DNA of 64,000 nt, from NCBI GenBank assembly GCA_051453625.1, contig JBOZIK010000001.1, positions 234,255,927 through 234,319,926 of the forward strand, in the 5' to 3' direction. Positions 12,736-24,226 of this stretch are shown piece by piece. Origin of the DNA: Welwitschia mirabilis. Its lineage: Eukaryota; Gnetophyta; Gnetopsida; Welwitschiales. How positions within the stretch are numbered: position 1 is the stretch's first letter; each line of letters starts with the position of its first letter. The notes below the pieces were generated by a model. That model was given only the letters and a program-made list of their open reading frames with translations, was not told the origin of the DNA and ran no database searches. The position numbers and the translations under genes are program-made.

Positions 12736-13168
12736 TTTGCTAAGGCACAATAAGTCATTCATAGTGATCCTATTCTCTAGGTTAAAATAATGTTATTTAA
12801 CCTTAGTATTTTGTCTTTTTTTGTCTCCTCTAGTATCCTGTAACATGTAACATAATCTTAATCACTTACTCAAGAATTAGTTTGTTTTAGTAAGTAAAAT
12901 CCAAAGTAGATAATTACCTTATCATCTAATTTGTGCATCTTTAGTTCTCTCTAACTTATTAGTTGATCTTGAAGATGTGTCATTTGATATTTAATTTAAC
13001 TTAGTTAATTAATAGATCATATTATCTTCTTAATTATTTTTAATTACTTTTAGTTAGGTCTAGTTCCATTTAGCATGAGCCTAACCGTAAATTAAAGCAA
13101 GATTTATCATTTTAAAACTTGTTAAAAAATAATGTTTTATAAATTTAAATTTTTAATCTTTTTTATAC
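12736..13168 (+). repeat. 3' LTR of the copia element
   Basis: Homologous to 4621-5370 through TAAGGCACAATAAGTCATTC, AGGTTAAAATAATGTTATTTA, TTAGTTCTCTCTAACTTATTAG and AGTTCCATTTAGCATGAGC. It lacks about 310 bp present in the 5' copy, including that copy's TATA-like box. The two copies differ at many positions, so the insertion is old. Confidence 0.7.
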
Positions 13169-14144
13169 TCCTAAAAAATTTTAAATGCATCATGTCTGTC
13201 CACCACACTATTCATGTTATTATATTTGTGATTGATGCTATGATAACCCTTCATCTAAAAACCTATAAAAGAAGGAATAATCTATAAATTAGGATATTAA
13301 TATAATATTTACATCATATCTAAGTAGTTAAAAAATAATGTGAGTTCATCTATGATATTTATATCCATGTTTTCATGTGCCATAGAATTATCACTAGGAA
13401 GATAAGATCCTCTTAAAATCAATTAAAAAGAATTTATTGAAGTTATAAAAAATGTTTTTACCACTTTTGCAATTTTACATGATTTATCATGAACTTGTAT
13501 ACATGGATTTCTCTTTAATGATGACTTTGAATTTTTCTTTGAGATTTTTCTTCCATGTCCTTATAGTAAGCCATAGTAAATAAATATCTAGATTCACTCC
13601 TTTAAGTACAAACAAATTACTATGTATCTAAGAAAATTATCTTATAATAATATAAAAGATACTTATCAACATTACAATAAAGTATGCATAATTGCCTAAC
13701 AAGAGTCATGTCTATCAATGTATTATCCATCATGAATATGCTTATACTTAGATCTAGTTTTTATACAAACATATTATTTTTTAATTCCATTAGATCACTC
13801 ATAAATATTTTAATATGTATTGTATGACACAATCACTTGGGCCATGCTAATTCCTTGATAATAACTAATTAAATGCCACAAAACTATACAAAAAAATTAT
13901 AACATGGAATTAACATGATTTGGGAACCTATCCAGTCATCCATTGAATAATTGGAACTAAATGTAAATTTATTACATATAATAGTTACACCATTTTTATT
14001 AGTACTAAATAAAAAGATTTATACTTATCACATGTTGTCGAGTAGAAAAAGAACTTATATTTATGATTTAAATGCCAAATTCAAATATTTTACTCATGCT
14101 TTATTTAAATATATTTTTTTATATATTTGTGTGTTTGTGTTTGT

Positions 14145-14209
<65 letters not shown>

Positions 14210-14574
14210 TGTGTATGTGTGTAATACACACTTCTCTGCTTTTTTGGTAAATTATATTTATTATACGTCTTGAGTGTAGTCAAGTTTATCTAATATAATT
14301 CACATATGTAGGATCTCATATCTTTCAAAATGTATTATGCATGCATAATTTATTCTTTTTAAGATGTTTAATGTACCATGGAAGATCCATCATCTTCTTA
14401 ATTTATTAATGATTATAATGAATAATTATGTAAATCTAAAGTTATCTCTATATCCTTAAGAAAATAAATGACATTTATAATTATGACTATAAATTTGTTT
14501 CACTCCTCTCTTCAATTTAGTAAGATCTTTAATTTTTTCTCTAAAGCTATATATGAATCAATACCTAGGGCATC
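13169..14574. other. AT-rich spacer between two retrotransposons
   Basis: No gene was recognised apart from a CA microsatellite. A 99-codon ORF across the microsatellite (13951-14250) owes its length to the His-Thr reading of the CA repeat and is not considered a gene. Confidence 0.6.
14147..14205. repeat. (AC)n microsatellite flanked by GT-rich arms
   Basis: About 29 AC units, preceded by a TGTGTGTTTGTGTTTGTGG arm and followed by TGTATGTGTATGTGTGT. The arms are complementary in style to the repeat, so the locus could fold back or form Z-DNA. Confidence 0.95.
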
Positions 14575-15062
14575 ACTATGACTTGACTTTTATTATAATT
14601 AATGATATTTAAAAGATGTTCCTAGATGCCAACGTATGAAAAGTAGTTCAAAATAAGCAAATTAGGGTATTCTTTATAATGTCGTTAACCTAATTATCAT
14701 TCTTTCTTAGGTATTGCAGAAGTATTTTAAAACTTATAAGGTTTATAAAAGTCTTAGATGAAGATTTTGGATACAAAGGGTTTTAAAAGGTTTTGAAAAA
14801 AGGGACTAAGAATTAAATATTATAGATTTTTGCTCTTAGAAATGAAGAATGAATATTAATAAAATAGTATATCAAGAAAATCCAAGCCAAGCCAAAAAGT
14901 TTATATTAAATACAACTTGGATTCATAAACAATAATAAATTATTCACTACATTTTTTAAATGTTATAGAAGCATAAATATTAGTTATTAGCATCTTATAA
15001 TTAAATGTAGAAAAAATAGAACAACATGAAAGGATTGGCCAATAAAATACATATTACAACAT
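14575..15062 (-). repeat. 3' LTR of the minus-strand Athila/Tat element
   Basis: Aligns with 19551-19980 through TTTAAAAGATGTTCCTAGAT, TTAACCTAATTATCATTCTTTC, AACTTATAAGGTTTATAAAAG, ATAGAAGCATAAATATTAG and AACATGAAAGGAT. The expected terminal TG on the plus side has mutated. The right end near 15062 is truncated relative to the other copy. Confidence 0.78.
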
Positions 15063-15064
15063 TT

Positions 15065-15960
15065 AAGATGTGATCTCCATGTATTCCATCACATGTGAAT
15101 TTTAAGATATCTAAAGTTCAAAGTTATGGAATACACTTAAGAATGGTTTGATCAAAGTAAAATTCACAAAAAATGAGTATGAGACCAAAAGTACTTATTT
15201 ACTTTATGAAAAAAATGGTTTTTATCTTGATTATTCTAATGAATAGATCATTTACGAGTGATAAGATAGTTATCTGTGTTATCAAATCAAGATTATTATT
15301 GCACAACTAGATGATATCCATCTCATTAACCTAGCTTTAGATTATCTCTTATTTAGAAAGTATTTTATGGTAGAACAATTAGTAAAGATAATAATATTCA
15401 TTTATAAGATATGATATAAATTTTTCTAGGGTAAAATTTACTACTAATAGCTTGGTTTTAGTTCTTATTTTATTTAGTTAATGATCTTGTAATGTTTTCC
15501 TTACATATTAAATAGCATATGGTTTTTCATTATTTTGTTATCCTAAGGATTCTCCTACTACATAATTACTTGCATTACATCATAGCTCAAAAGAAAAAGA
15601 CCAATTAGGAAGTAACAAGATAGTAGATAAAGTTAAAGATTCTTTAATGTTTTAAAGGAATTATTGCATTTAGAAATATAGTCATAAGGAACATCTTCAG
15701 TAAGAATTATGGCTAAGGGTTTTAAGATTTTAAAGAAGTATTAAATGAATCTTCTATAGTAATTAACACCTCCCAGTAAATAACTTACATCATTAAGACT
15801 TATGGAAAAGAGAAGATAAGTGATAAATTAAATTTTACTAGGGTTTAATTCTATCCCATTCTTACAAAGTACACGTTCTAAAACTATGCCCTTTTTAACT
15901 ATAGAATTATATTTCTTCTAATTAAAAGAATATTTTTTCTCTCATAATGTGCAATAACAA
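15065..15960 (-). pseudogene. RNase H and integrase-start remnant (Athila/Tat pol)
   Basis: On the minus strand the RNase H stretch is readable near 15520-15560 as L-P-N-W-S-F-S-F-E-L-x-C-N-A-S-N-Y-V-V-G, where the family has A-P-D-W-S-x-P-F-E-L-M-C-D-A-S-D-Y-A-V-G. Both Asp residues read Asn. K-P-Y-A-I-x-Y-V-R-K-T-L-Q-D and L-L-V-V-N-F-T-L-E-K-F follow, matching the Y-x-S-K-T-L-x-x-A...E-L-L-A-V-V-F-A-x-x-K-F pattern. Further on, Y-F-W-S-H and a degenerate H...H-G-D-H stretch (about 15230-15065) mark the approach to the integrase zinc finger. The text then changes into the LTR, so the D-D-E core was deleted. Stops are mostly explainable by C-to-T and G-to-A changes. Confidence 0.75.
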
Positions 15961-15989
15961 GTTCTAGATAATAAAAACAAGATTCAAAA

Positions 15990-16510
15990 CTTTCATTAAA
16001 AGTATAAAATTCATCTAAGAAACCTCTAAAATTCCTGAATCATATTATAAAAGATACTTATGATTGATCATTAGAAATTAGCTATGACATTATAAAGGTC
16101 AAAGAATATTTGTTAATAGGTAGAAGTTCTAAAGGAGTATGTAAAAGTTGGTCTTCAAATGACTATCTAGTTATGTCTTAAATATCCATTTAAGAAATAT
16201 TAATGCTCATCATGCACTTTTATTTCTAAGATTTAATCAATAAAGAACAAATAAAAATTGTCCTTACAAGTTAAGGTATTAAGTTTCTTGAACTTAGCAT
16301 ACATTATACACCCTACTTCTACTTTAGACAGAATTAATTCATTATTTTTATTTTTAACTATAATCGTTTAAGATTTATTAGGAATAGTTTTTATAAGGCT
16401 TATTTATTAGTTATGATATATTGATTACATCATATCAGCATCTAATAAATTCTAGACTTCTTTCATTACTACTTCGTTCATGTAAGGGTTAAGTCTATGT
16501 TAAGGCTCTC
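15990..16510 (-). pseudogene. Reverse transcriptase remnant (Athila/Tat pol)
   Basis: The minus strand reads M-N-E-V-V-M-K-E-V-x-N-L-L-D-A-D-M-M near 16490-16425, matching the start M-K-E-V-V-x-K-E-V-x-K-L-L-D-A-G-x-I of plant Ty3 RT. It goes on with K-K-L-N-T-L-T-C-K-D-N-F (Y-R-K-L-N-x-x-T-x-K-D-H-F), Y-F-L-N-G-Y-L (F-L-D-G-Y-S), and I-F-F-D-L-Y-N-V-I-A-N-F (M-P-F-G-L-C-N-A-P-A-T-F). S-I-F-Y-N-M-I-Q-E-F near the F-M-D-D-F box follows. Several frameshifts and stops are present. The close match to family order gives high confidence in identity, and none in function. Confidence 0.82.
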
Positions 16511-16699
16511 TACTAAGCTTAGCATTTTTTTCTCTCAAATGAATTTTATGCATATATATAATACAATTAATTATTTTTAAGTTAGAGATAGTTCATTCTA
16601 TAGTCTTTCTATGTTATTTAAGCATAGAATCTAAGTATTTTTCTTTCAAATTTAATAACCTTGTAAAGACTGTTACAAGGTAGCAATTGTTATCTCCAA

Positions 16700-17125
16700 G
16701 TAATACATATTTATATATTTATGAAGAGCTCTAAGTTCAACATTAATATTCATCCTTGACTATCATTTTTTTAAAATAATGCATGTGATGAGTATTCATC
16801 CTCTTAGATTATCTTTCATAACTAAAACTACAAAGTTAAGTAGCTAGTAAAATTTATCTACTTGCACAATGCATCTTCTACTATATTTTCTTGGATACAT
16901 TAGTTTATTAGTTGATAAGTTTCAAATTTATGCTTGTTTTCTTTATTCCTTTTAATCCAATTTCTTCATACAATGTCTATGATGTTAAGTTCGTACTAAC
17001 TTTTAAGTCTATTATATTTTTATCAATTCTCTTATTACCTATGGCATAAAACATTATAAGAAAAACTAATATTTGTAATTGATAAATGTTTATTATTAAC
17101 CATGACATTTTCTTATTAAGCTAAT
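16700..17125 (-). pseudogene. Retropepsin (protease) remnant (Athila/Tat pol)
   Basis: On the minus strand F-L-K-I-F-K and I-P-L-F-D-I-I-N-K-I (about 17260-17170) correspond to the linker F-L-E-I-F-K...I-P-L-L-D-A-I-x-x-I before the protease. I-G-N-K-R-I-D-K-N-I-I-D-L-K-V-S-T-N-L then covers the active site at about 17040-16990. The family has D-L-G-A-S, and here it is D-L-K-V-S, so the catalytic Asp stays but Gly and Ala are lost. V-Q-V-D-K-F-Y near 16830 matches the later V-Q-V-D-K-F-x-F-P-V-D-F segment. Confidence 0.72.
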
Positions 17126-18195
17126 AAATAATTTATCTTTAAATTTATTTTTCTTTTTAATATGTACATATCTTTAAGGTTTTTTATAAGAATAAATTTT
17201 ATTAATGATATCAAAAAGAGGGATGTTATTTTCACTTAAATATTTTCAAGAATACTTTTTTAAGTTGTTTTTTCCCTAAAGATTTAAGAAATTTCAAAAA
17301 TAAGGCTTTTTCTAATTCTTCATATGTATATCTCTACATATTACCTTTTTAATCTTTTTTAATTTGATAAACTGATTAAGGCTCTAGAGTAGATGTAGAA
17401 TGTTCTTCTATAAGTAATTAAATATTTTAATTAATCTAAGTGCTACTTTCAAGTGAGATACCATTAACTCTCATAACTTCTCCTTGTTCTTCAACTATGT
17501 TAATATATTTTAGGTTTGAAATAGATTAGGCTAGAAGATTACAAGTTTTTCCTTAGTTAAGTAAAGATAACAAGTAAGGTGTAGTTTCAAAAGTTGATTC
17601 ATCCATTGTTCTCTACATTAAAGATTTAACCATTTTTGTTATTGATTTCATATTGTTAATCTTTTCAACTAATTGATTTTTCATGAACTATTTAAAAATT
17701 TCCTTTCATGATCTCTATTGATGTTAATAGTTTCTTATGAAGGAGATTTTTGATTTTGTTGAGTTTTCCATGAAAATATGGATGGGTTTTCCATTTCAAT
17801 TAATAAGAATCTCTCTAAGAAATTGATCATTTCTATTATTACTATCACTAGAAGGTTCTTCTAGCTTGTACATATTTACTTTCTAAGTTACTATATTTTT
17901 GTAGATTATATAGATAAGTAAAAATGTACTTAGTTGCTATGTGATTATAGATTATAACATATGAATACTCATTTATTTCATATTTATGAGAGCTACATAT
18001 AGCACATATAATGAATTTAATGCTTTTATGTAGACTATGCTACTCATATTTATCTTACAATTTTAATATAGCATCAAATTTTTTCTTTTGAATTTATTTT
18101 CTCCTTTTAATTACATATTTCTCATTTTGTAAATTAGGAAACTGGAGTTTTTTAGCTACTACCTTATTCTTGGAGGATCTTTTCTAATTTTAAGA
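17126..18195 (-). other. Gag-protease linker of the minus-strand element
   Basis: Interior between gag and protease, rich in Lys/Asn codons on the minus strand and full of stops. No zinc knuckle was recognised. No independent gene is apparent. Confidence 0.5.
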
Positions 18196-18199
18196 ACAT

Positions 18200-18690
18200 T
18201 TACATACGTTCACTAAACTATCCAAAGCTTGATATGGATCTTTAAATATGGAATTATCACTACTTATCATCTCTAATAGTTTATTGCTTTATGTGGTTAA
18301 ACCTTTATAAAAATGGCTAAATAATCTCTGAGATTCAAAATCATGTTAGGGACATCCTCTTAATAGTTACTTAAAGCACTCTAATGTGTTGTACAAAAGG
18401 TTCAATTTATTATCTTTAGAAATATGAAATTTTTATTTTAAATTAATTAATTATATGTACTATAAAATACGTTTTTAAAAACTCATGGGTGAACTCTGTT
18501 CATTACCTAACTAAATAAGGTTTTAATTTTTTTGGCTAAGATTTAGTTTTATTTTTTTAAAAAATGGAAAAAATTTCATCCTAACCACTATACCTTAATT
18601 TCTTATAATTTAAACTATAGCTTCAAATTATCTTAAATTCTCATAGGTGTCTTTAAAATATAGATCATGAAACTAGAACAATAAGTTGAT
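18200..18690 (-). pseudogene. Gag capsid remnant (Athila/Tat)
   Basis: On the minus strand D-L-Y-F-K-D-T-Y-E-N-L-R-x-F-E-A-I-V (about 18670-18610) corresponds to the plant Ty3 gag signature G-L-x-x-E-D-P-x-x-H-L-x-x-F. M-K-F-F-P-F-F follows where the family has L-R-L-F-P-F-S-L. Later, S-H-F-Y-K-G-L-T-T-x-S-N-K-L-L-E-M-I-S (about 18320-18240) matches the F-Y-x-G-L-x-x-x-x-x-x-x-x-D conserved stretch. Stops and shifts break it into pieces. It is followed on the same strand by the linker and the protease. Confidence 0.78.
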
Positions 18691-19526
18691 AATAATAATT
18701 TTTATTTAAATTTGATTTATATGTAGAAACAAGACTATATAAGAAGGTGTAGCTAAACATTTAGGTTTTATAAATCTCTTGTTGTTTTCTTAGGTGATTC
18801 TTAACATATACTACCTCTATTAGTTTTAGACAAATCTAATTCAGATAAAGGAATACCCACAAAATTTACAATTAAAGTTTCATCCATTTGAAATAAAGGT
18901 TTAGGATATTCTTAGCCAAAGTCAAAGTTAAAGTTGTTTAGGGGTGATTAGTAATCTAGTTACTCATCAGTATCCTTATGAAATTAGTGAGTAGTGGATC
19001 TAATCTAATAATGTAAAAGAAATCAAGATTAATAAAAAGTTTTTGATAATAAACTAATAATGAACATTAATAAAGAATGTCAAAACAAATAATTTGGAAT
19101 CTTGAATAGTGATGAACTTATAAAAAGAGTAGAAGTACCAGTAGAAGTGATAGAAGATTAGTCTAGTTTAGAAACTTGCTTCATAGAAAATAGAAAATAA
19201 ATGAAATGCAAATTATAGTATTTAACATATAATATTTGATAAATTTTTTTTAAACCTAAAATTTCATTTTCATAATAAAATCAACCTATTAATAGCAATG
19301 GAAATGCAAAAACAAGATGAGAGTACACCTAGATAAAAGTTAAGTTTAATGTAATAGCTCTAAGATAAATTTCCATAAATCCATACTAATATGTTTCAAA
19401 TCTTCTAGTTCTTGCAAAACATATAAGATTTTTATAGTTTTAATAGTGAAATATCTTTAAAATAGAAATAGAAAATAATTTTCATAAAGAAAATGATTCT
19501 GAATGAGTAAGAAACATCAATTACTA

Positions 19527-19543
19527 TTCTTAACAATGTGCTA
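19527..19543 (-). other. Primer-binding site remnant (tRNA-Asp type)
   Basis: The minus strand reads TAGCACATTGTTAAGAA, seven bases inside the LTR. The Athila/Tat primer site TGGCGCCGTTGCCGGGGA differs by one deleted C and otherwise only by C-to-T and G-to-A changes. This fixes the element's orientation. Confidence 0.7.
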
Positions 19544-19550
19544 AAAACTT

Positions 19551-19980
19551 TGTATGCCTTAACTTTTGTTATAACCTACAATCTTTAAAAGATGTTTTCT
19601 AGATATTACGGTATAGCTAGTAGTTTAAAATAAGTAAACTAGAACATTTTTTCATAATATAGTTAACCTTAATTATCATTTTCTATCATGTATTACAAAG
19701 GTCTTTTAAAGCTTACAAGGTTTACATAAGCATTTTAAAGGAACTCTTTAGATAGAAAGGATTTATGAATTAATAACGAGTATTAATAAGATAATCTATT
19801 AGGAAAGTACAAGTAAATAAGTTGAATTCATAGGTAATCATTAAATTATTTATTATAGATTTTGAATGTCATAAAAGCATAAATACTAGGTATATCATGT
19901 ATTAGAATGAAATGCACAAAACACTAGAATAGCATGAAAGATATCATCTTACTAACATATTAATAAACCCTTGTCATACA
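19551..19980 (-). repeat. 5' LTR of the minus-strand Athila/Tat element
   Basis: A 430-bp LTR with clean inverted ends: the plus strand starts TGTATG and ends CATACA, the TG...CA form of an LTR. It is homologous to 14575-15062. The primer-site remnant lies just inside. Confidence 0.82.
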
Positions 19981-22940
19981 TTGAAGGAATAAATATAAAA
20001 GATAAATATGTAAGAATATTTAGAATATAATATTTCATAACTAATAACTATAATTGTATCAATGGTTGAAGAAAAAAACAATTCAATCATAATATAAAAT
20101 ATATTCATTAATGATGTAAATAATACAATAAATATCAATTCAGAACTGATTAAATATTTGAAATTCCTAAAAAAGATCCTTCATAATAAAACATTTCCTC
20201 ATACCTAGGAAGGGAGAAGAGAGCTTTAGAACCTTATGACAAGATAACTCTTATCATGGCCATAGAAAATTTAGATCTAGAATGATACAATTTCTATAGA
20301 TTAATATAGGATTCAGTGTGGAATGATGAATTAATCTCTAATGATAATCATTAAATGAAGTCTAATTAGCCTACGGGAATGCTCTGCTTATGTAATTTTT
20401 CTTAAGGTTATAAATTTAATTGATACATTTTTTTATTAACATATAGATAATATGAGATCTCTTTAGATAGTAAGACATAGCTATGAAGTCCTTAGTTTTT
20501 GTAAACTAATGTAGCATTGGGTTGTAAGGTTAATCTATTTACTTATCCTCTATTCAAATTTATCTTCCTTTCTAGGTCCATTATCCTTTAGAACATCAAT
20601 GATGCAAAGATGATTATTTATGATGAAATTTGGCTAGGCTTGTATCTATCATTAATATGTAATAATTTGCAAGATCACCCTAGGGATACAAATCTTGCAT
20701 GATCAAAATCAACTTTTACCAAAAATACTAGGACTTTCATTTATAGTATAGTCCTAATTTTATTATTCCTTAAAGATATATGATAAAAGATATTAGTAAA
20801 ACAAACATAAAATTAGAGATTAGTAGAGAGTAAAATGATGTTGGAGATCTAGGAATGGGACATAACATTTAAACTAATATAAAAACTTCATAGAAAAGGA
20901 CAAGTACTTAAAATTAAAACATGTAGACTTACTTCTCACTCATTCACAATGATATAATCCACCATGATCATAAGTATTTCATTAGTCCAATCTTAAGGAC
21001 AATGGCATAATCGCATCCATCATAGACATGAGGGTGATATAATTAAGACACTTAGCCTTCATAATAAGAATAAAATGAGCATACAAAGTAAGAGTCTCCC
21101 AAGATCCATTAAATAAACATTCAGATTATGCAAGCTAGAATGTAAAGGAAAATTACCAAATTAGATCTTAAAGTAAAAGCATGAATCAATTAATCCTAAG
21201 TATAATCTGTATGACATTCACAACTTGATATCAAATTAAAGCACTAAGAACATGTAGTACGTTATTATCATAATAATTAAAGCATATAATCTAGACATGT
21301 ACTCATGCTAAATCAAGAAGCATCATTCGAGCTTGGTAGCTAGCTCATCCCTATGGGATGCTTAGAAAGAACTCATAACTAAATCTCTAATCTCTTTGAA
21401 ATATGATAATGAAATTAATATAGGCTTGAATTAGGACTTTTATTTAGAGTTTTTAAGATCTAATAGGATCATTCTAAACAATGTCCATGATACATAAAAT
21501 AATTCTTTAGTCATGGGGCCAAATTGATGCGTTATTCTTAAAAAATATTCCTTGTTCATCTTCAATTTTTAGAAATGATGGAAATGAATTATTTACATTA
21601 AGAGAACTCAAGAATGTAAGAATGGTATTATTTTACTTCAAGAAACTAATGCCATCATGCCTAAGACCAACACCACTACCAATTATGCTTAGCACAGCTC
21701 CATCTTCTATCATAATGTTCCTAATATTACATTTATCATACAAAACAACTGTTTTTAGGTACGTTAGGAATAAAAAAATGATTTTCATGGTCTTAAGTAA
21801 AAGAAATGTATAAAAATACCATAGTAATTAACTAAACTTGATAAGAAATCCTTAATTCCTTAATATAAATGTCAATTTTTGAGTGTTATCATACCCTTAA
21901 CCAAACTTTTGCTAGTGTTTTAGTACAAAATCATGTTAAAAAATTAAATAACATGATAAAAATTTCAAATTAATTCAATCAAGTATGAAAATATGAAGGG
22001 TTCATGGGAAAAAATTTGGCTAATATACTCTAAAATTACACATTAAGTAAAAGACAAAATATGAAAACTAAGTACTTTAAGTGCAAATACAACTCCTTCA
22101 AACCAAAGTTGAACTTTGTCCTTAAAGTTTAAAAGATGAAAAGATGAATGTAAACACAATGAGGAATGAATGATGCATGTGTTAATGTGGTTTATAATAA
22201 GCAGAAAAGGAAAGTACTAGAAAGAAAATGTTTAACGCATGACTAAAATAGGAAAGATAGAATGCAAACTAATGTAAATGAGAGATTATAAATCAAAGAT
22301 AAAACTTTAGCTGTACTTTAACTTCTAAATCTGAAAGATATAACTAAAAAAACTCAAAAATGACTAAAACAGAATGGAAAATGAGGAGTGAATGTGATGA
22401 TTTTATGTAAAGGACGAATCTAAGTCAATCAGTTTCTATAAATTTTTAATAAAGACCTAAGTTCTAAAAATACAATAAATGTAATTAATAATGTCTATAA
22501 AAAATAAGAATCTGCTTACACAAAATAAGGTAGTGACACTAGGTAGGGATGCCAACAACACTGACTCTATCAAGACTTAGGCAATAATCCTTACATTTTA
22601 GAGTTTAATAGCCAAATTAAGACATTTGAAGTTTTGTGATAGTTTAGAATAAAATCCAATTATACTGATTTTTTATTAAACTTAAAATATATTATAATAA
22701 ATCAAGATTTAAGAATAATATAGCTATTATAACTAGGAAATAGAGATGAATAAGTGTGTAAGAGAGAGAAAGTGAGAAAAATTTAGCTCATGAATATTAT
22801 ATGAGAAGTCAATATTTCTGTTTCTTATCCATTTCTTCTTGCTTCTTAGATATACCATTTTATTTCTTTGCAATATTTTTCATTTTTTCCCATAATTTTT
22901 CAATTTAAGTTATCTAAGATTTAGGGAATTCTTGTAAAAG
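19981..22940. other. AT-rich DNA, no firm gene
   Basis: About 3 kb without a recognised domain. On the minus strand at 21528-21707 there is a coding-like stretch of about 60 codons with one stop, opening M-I-E-D-G-A-V-L-S-I-I-G, which I could not identify. The region may include the 3' LTR of the fragment that follows, but no second LTR copy was found to prove it. Confidence 0.4.
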
Positions 22941-22949
22941 AGTATTACT

Positions 22950-23760
22950 TGAAGTAGTAGATTAATATTTGTACATAGTAGAAGAAGGAAGGAGGTGGAG
23001 AATAAGGAGTGTAAGAGGCTTCATCCATAGGATCTTTTTCCTTTTTTCTTATGATAGGTGGAGAGTATGAAGAAGGAGGAACATGAGAGGGAGAAGGAAT
23101 CCTTTTTTATTCTTCTTGAATTTTTTGGAGGCCCCTTAGAATTCAATCCTTATTCTTGCACTTCCCAAGTTGAGTAATCTTTCTAAGAATTATGCTTCAA
23201 TGAAGGTTATATTACATCACTTAAAGTCTACAGTGTGAGCTAAGGCATTGTAGATCAAGTTTGAAACTAAACAAGGGAGAGGAAGATTACTATTGTGGTC
23301 CAAATTATCAGTTATAGTAGTAAAGATACATTTGTAAATATCAAGGATTTGCTATCTTGGATAATCCTAATCATATTAAGGTAACTACTATAGGCATCGG
23401 TTTTATGAGAAGAGGGTGAAAATTTTCAAATAATGAACCTAATTAACATTAAGAGTAGAACAACAATAGCTAAGGAGTTTTATAAGCATGTAAAGAAAAT
23501 TATCATGGTGATCTACCCTAACAAAGATTTTACACCATTTAAAGAAATAATAAGGAAAGTATATCAAATAGATGAATGAATTATCAAGGTTTATCTTCAT
23601 TAATTATTACGTTCTTGTAGAACTCAAAAATAGCCTTTGGAAAGTAAAAGGTGTGATCCTCTTTAAGTAAATAGTTCCAATTCCTTACTTGAACCTTTCT
23701 AAGATAAAAGGGTGCAAATAAAACAAGGAATGGCATGAATATGATTTCCTCCAAATAGGG
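22950..23760 (-). pseudogene. Athila-type additional ORF remnant (plant retroelement domain)
   Basis: On the minus strand A-I-F-E-F-Y-K-N-V near 23655 resembles V-R-E-F-Y-A-N, an early signature of the extra ORF of Athila/Tat elements. Near 23350-23180, I-Y-K-C-I-F, L-P-L-P-C-L-V-S-N-L-I-Y-N-A-L-A and a Ser/Lys-rich tail (G-A-S-K-K-F-K-K-N-K-K) fit the later hydrophobic helix and basic end of that domain. The role of this ORF in such elements is unknown. The plus-strand ORF at 49080-50250 is a better preserved relative. Stops and frame changes are present, and the assignment rests on short motifs. Confidence 0.45.
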
Positions 23761-24196
23761 GCCTACTCTTCCACTTATGGTGGCCTTAAAAAATAGAATG
23801 AAAGAAATAAAAAGGAATGAAAAATGAAAAACAAATGGAAATGGAAGTTAAGTAGCTAAAAAATAAAGTGAAATAAGAATATATGGGCTTCTATAATAAA
23901 AATTATCTTAACAAAGAACTAAAAACCAAATAAAACCTAAATAACACTATAAGAAAAAATGAGATGCATGGAAAGATAGACAGACAATGGTACTAGTGAG
24001 GTCAAGAAGTGACACTAGTATAGCTTTGAAATGCATCTTGGATGAACTAGAAAAGAGTTTTAATAGTGTTGTAGTTGTAAGAAAAATAAGCACTCAGCAT
24101 AATTGGTTTGAAAATCACAAGTTTTTATATAAAATAAATGAAATGAGGGTTATTAGATGATAAGGAGGACCTACTATACCAAAAGCAATCCCTTTT

Positions 24197-24226
24197 CCTG
24201 ACCACGCTGCTAGCAACATGGTCGGG
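24197..24226. repeat. 30-bp near-perfect GC-rich palindrome
   Basis: The left arm CCTGACCACG and right arm CATGGTCGGG flank CTGCTAGCAA. Only three of the 15 pairs are mismatched, each explained by one transition. This is the most GC- and CpG-rich spot of its surroundings. Confidence 0.75.

Larger units (their letters stand above)
4621..13168 (+). mobile_element. Decayed Ty1/copia LTR retrotransposon
   Basis: Two related direct repeats (4621-5370 and 12736-13168) bracket a plus-strand interior. The interior shows, in copia order, a primer site, a possible zinc knuckle, protease, pre-integrase motif, integrase C-terminal part, RT and RNase H. The order protease-integrase-RT-RNase H is what separates copia from Ty3/gypsy. 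The interior holds many stops and shifts, a 100-N gap and a nested TRIM-like element. The 3' LTR is about 310 bp shorter than the 5' one. The exact LTR ends are uncertain by several bases and no target duplication was found. Confidence 0.8.
14575..19980 (-). mobile_element. Minus-strand Athila/Tat (Ty3/gypsy) element lacking an integrase core
   Basis: Read on the minus strand: 5' LTR (19980-19551), primer site (19543-19527), gag (about 18680-18200), protease (about 17120-16750), RT (about 16510-15990), RNase H (about 15960-15400), a trace of the integrase zinc-finger end (about 15230-15065), then the 3' LTR (15062-14575). RT before integrase and the tRNA-Asp primer site place it in the Athila/Tat side of Ty3/gypsy. 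The integrase catalytic core is absent, because the LTR follows the zinc-finger trace directly. All ORFs are broken. No target duplication is visible (GCATC left, TTGAA right). Confidence 0.85.

Noticed and set aside
13951-14250. 99-codon plus-strand ORF with a long His-Thr run
   Set aside because: The run is the CA microsatellite translated. No domain, and the flanks are noncoding in character.
21528-21707. Minus-strand stretch with I-E-D-G-A-V-L-S-I-I-G resembling an aspartokinase regulatory motif
   Set aside because: The similarity covers only a few common residues, and the rest does not fit the family.
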